DNA from: Solobacterium sp.
GTDB taxonomy: Bacteria > Bacillota_I > Bacilli_A > Erysipelotrichales > Erysipelotrichaceae
Direction of reading: 5' to 3'
DNA length: 6,718 nt
Assembly (NCBI GenBank): GCA_017475415.1
Contig: JAFVFM010000072.1
Coordinates: forward strand, 1 to 6,718
This document shows, piece by piece, positions 5,307 to 6,718 of this stretch. The notes below the pieces were generated by a model. That model made no database searches. It had not been told where the DNA came from and saw only the letters and a program-made list of their open reading frames with translations. Made by a program: the position numbers and the translations under genes. Position 1 is the first letter of the stretch. The number at the start of each line of letters is the position of its first letter.

Positions 5307-6539
5307 ATGTATTGTAAAAAATGCGGCACTAAAGTAGAAGATACTGCTAGATATTGCCATAAATGTGGTACACAACTTCTCTATACGGAAGAGCACCAAC
5401 AAAATTGGAATCCAAAACCATTAGAAGACGCTTCAAAAGAATTAGAAGCAGATATAGAAGCAGAAATGAAGGCTGCTAAATTAAGAGAAGAAAATGAAAA
5501 AATAGAAGCTTCTAGAACAGAAACCAATCGCTCTCTAGAAAATCTACTTACTATTATTTCTGCTATAGCGATGGTTATCTTCGCCTTTTATACATTACGT
5601 AATTTCTTTTCTGCCTTTGCGTTAATTCTCCATAATGAAGGTTTATCATCCTTATTCTTCGGCTTTATACAAGACATGCTTTCGGCAATAGCAGAATGTA
5701 GTCTAACTATATTATTTGGTTTATTCGCCTTTAGACGTAAAAAAAGCCAAACAATAGAATTATTCTTAGCACTACCTATAGGCTTATGTATCTACCTGCT
5801 TATCCATCTTTTACTTAAACCTTTATCCAGCTTATCTAGCTTACCAATACTCAGTTATAGTGGACACTATATAATTGGTTGGTTAGCTATAGTTGCGATA
5901 CTTGCAGCAATGTTAGCATATGGCTTAAAGCCATTTGATAAAATCAATACTACGCAACCTAAGGCATTATTCGCCGATATAGTCAATGCCATTATGGAAG
6001 CGATTAGTTTATCTACCGATGAGCCAACAGTGAATGATTATCGTAAAGCACAAAAAGATGCCGATATGATTAATTCTATTCTTTCTACTGCTGAGGCTAG
6101 TAAAGAAAGAAAAAGTACTGTCGATTATGCGCAAACTAAATACAGAATGAAAACCAATCGTAGCTTGCTTCAATTCATTCTCTTAAATATCCTTACTTGT
6201 GGGCTATATTCTTATTATTTTATCTATACTATGGCTAGAGATGTAAATGAATTATGTAGTGATGATGGCGAAAAAACCGGCGGTTTATTAGCCTTTCTCT
6301 TCTTATCCTTTATTACATGTGGTTTCTATAGCCTATATTGGATTTATAAAATTGGTAATCGTTTAGCACAAAATAGCCATATCTATGGTATACAGCTACA
6401 AGAAAATGGCACAACTGTATTATTATGGTGTTTATTAGGCAGCTTATTTTGTGGCTTAGGTACATTTGTTGCAATGCATATATTAATTAAGAATACTAAC
6501 CGCCTCGCTATTGCCTATAACCAAATGTGGGGCATGTAA
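5307..6539 (+). CDS. Zinc-ribbon, DUF4234 multi-pass membrane protein
   Basis: The 410-residue protein begins with a zinc ribbon: Cys3-x2-Cys6 and Cys17-x2-Cys20 (MYCKKCG, YCHKCG), complete and probably metal-binding. Residues about 38-76 form a highly charged stretch (EADIEAEMKAAKLREEN) likely to be a coiled coil. Four hydrophobic segments follow at about 79-98, 117-141, 150-170 and 187-206, then a soluble loop at 208-284, then three more at about 286-308, 326-348 and 370-392. Residues 284-351 match DUF4234, with paired motifs LTCGLYSYYFIY and ITCGFYSLYWIY; a weaker third copy, LFCGLG, occurs at 380-385. The zinc ribbon and linker are likely cytosolic. No function is known for the family; sensing, scaffolding or a role in protein export would be guesses. 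AAGGAGG at 5294-5300 gives a perfect Shine-Dalgarno, 6 nt before the ATG. The gene is downstream of the DUF2752 gene in the same probable operon. Confidence 0.85.
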   Translation: MYCKKCGTKVEDTARYCHKCGTQLLYTEEHQQNWNPKPLEDASKELEADIEAEMKAAKLREENEKIEASRTETNRSLENLLTIISAIAMVIFAFYTLRNFFSAFALILHNEGLSSLFFGFIQDMLSAIAECSLTILFGLFAFRRKKSQTIELFLALPIGLCIYLLIHLLLKPLSSLSSLPILSYSGHYIIGWLAIVAILAAMLAYGLKPFDKINTTQPKALFADIVNAIMEAISLSTDEPTVNDYRKAQKDADMINSILSTAEASKERKSTVDYAQTKYRMKTNRSLLQFILLNILTCGLYSYYFIYTMARDVNELCSDDGEKTGGLLAFLFLSFITCGFYSLYWIYKIGNRLAQNSHIYGIQLQENGTTVLLWCLLGSLFCGLGTFVAMHILIKNTNRLAIAYNQMWGM

Positions 6540-6559
6540 AACGGGCACTAAAAAATAGA

Positions 6560-6599
6560 ATGTGCAGACGTGACTACTGCGAAAGTATCTGCATATTTT
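6560..6599 (+). terminator. Weak terminator-like hairpin after the zinc-ribbon gene
   Basis: ATGTGCAGA (6560-6568) pairs with TCTGCATAT (6588-6596), with one G-U pair. Inside it TACT (6575-6578) pairs with AGTA (6584-6587) around a GCGAA loop, leaving a 6-nt bulge. Only about four T residues follow, so termination would be weak. It starts 20 nt past the stop codon, a usual place for a terminator. Confidence 0.4.
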
Positions 6600-6610
6600 A
6601 TAATATAAGT

Positions 6611-6718
6611 ATGATTGATGAGAATCTGTATACAGAATATCCATATTATGGTTGTTACACTGCTGATGTAACAAACTACGACCAAGATAAACCACGAATA
6701 AAAGATATTCTTTGGCGA
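6611..6718 (+). pseudogene. Truncated open frame, possible IS3-type transposase (OrfB) remnant
   Basis: From ATG 6611 (or ATG 6560 in the same frame) the frame stays open to the window edge, 36 codons from 6611. The stretch MIDENLYTEYPYYG resembles the N-terminal region of IS3-family OrfB transposases, which commonly have IDE-x-Y-x3-P-F/Y-Y-G followed by two arginines. Here the residues after YYG (CYTADVTNYDQ) no longer fit, so the copy would be decayed or frameshifted. No Shine-Dalgarno is seen. The similarity is short and judged by eye; the frame could be non-coding, since the same bases contain several palindromes. Confidence 0.25.
6625..6674. repeat. Cluster of three short palindromes
   Basis: TCTGTATACAGA (6625-6636) is a perfect 12-bp palindrome. 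CCATATTATGG (6641-6651) has 5-bp arms around one base. TTGTTACA (6652-6659) and TGTAACAA (6667-6674) are perfect 8-bp arms around 7 nt. The last could form a hairpin on either strand, with no T-tract. The cluster lies downstream of the zinc-ribbon gene, within the doubtful open frame at the window end. Confidence 0.45.

Noticed and set aside
6483..6695. Minus-strand 70-codon open frame overlapping the end of the zinc-ribbon gene
   Set aside because: It overlaps the conserved C-terminus of that gene and the palindromes, and has no ribosome binding site or recognisable motif.

Overview
The window is AT-rich DNA with strong Shine-Dalgarno sites, short intergenic gaps and purely Gram-positive gene content: a secreted Cna-B-type surface protein, an ECF vitamin-transporter S component, an MsrA-MsrB fusion, and DUF2752 and zinc-ribbon/DUF4234 membrane proteins. 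It therefore looks like a chromosomal segment of a low-GC Bacillota (Firmicutes). An Erysipelotrichia-like host or a relative would fit, but the sequence alone does not fix the genus.

Layout. (1) Positions 1-2018, minus strand: the N-terminal 672 codons of a large exported surface protein. It has a signal peptide, a long region I do not recognise, a beta-rich repeat-like domain and a Cna-B domain, and it runs off the left edge. (2) Positions 2019-2401: an intergenic region with a candidate promoter, a good Shine-Dalgarno sequence that lacks a normal start codon, a set of TTGTGA/TCACAA repeats, a 16-bp palindrome, and the terminator of the next operon. (3) Positions 2402-3993, minus strand: a two-gene operon of msrAB and a TM1586-type nitroreductase, separated by 2 nt and probably translationally coupled. 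It likely serves repair of oxidised methionine and other redox chemistry in the cytosol. (4) Positions 3994-4211: a divergent promoter region with a 12-bp palindrome. (5) Positions 4212-4853, plus strand: an ECF-transporter S component ending in a compact terminator that overlaps its stop codon. (6) Positions 4891-6539, plus strand: a small DUF2752 membrane protein, which may be read from a leaderless mRNA, and a 410-residue zinc-ribbon protein with seven predicted membrane helices and a DUF4234 C-terminus. These two probably form one transcription unit. (7) Positions 6540-6718: a weak terminator-like hairpin, a run of short palindromes and a truncated open frame that may be a decayed IS3-type transposase remnant.

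The genes fall into three apparently independent functions: surface adhesion, oxidative repair, and membrane functions (vitamin uptake plus a DUF2752/DUF4234 pair of unknown role). I do not see a clear, complete new defence or mobile system. The most unusual items are the start region of the surface protein, the threefold repeat in the DUF4234 protein and the probable leaderless start of the DUF2752 gene.
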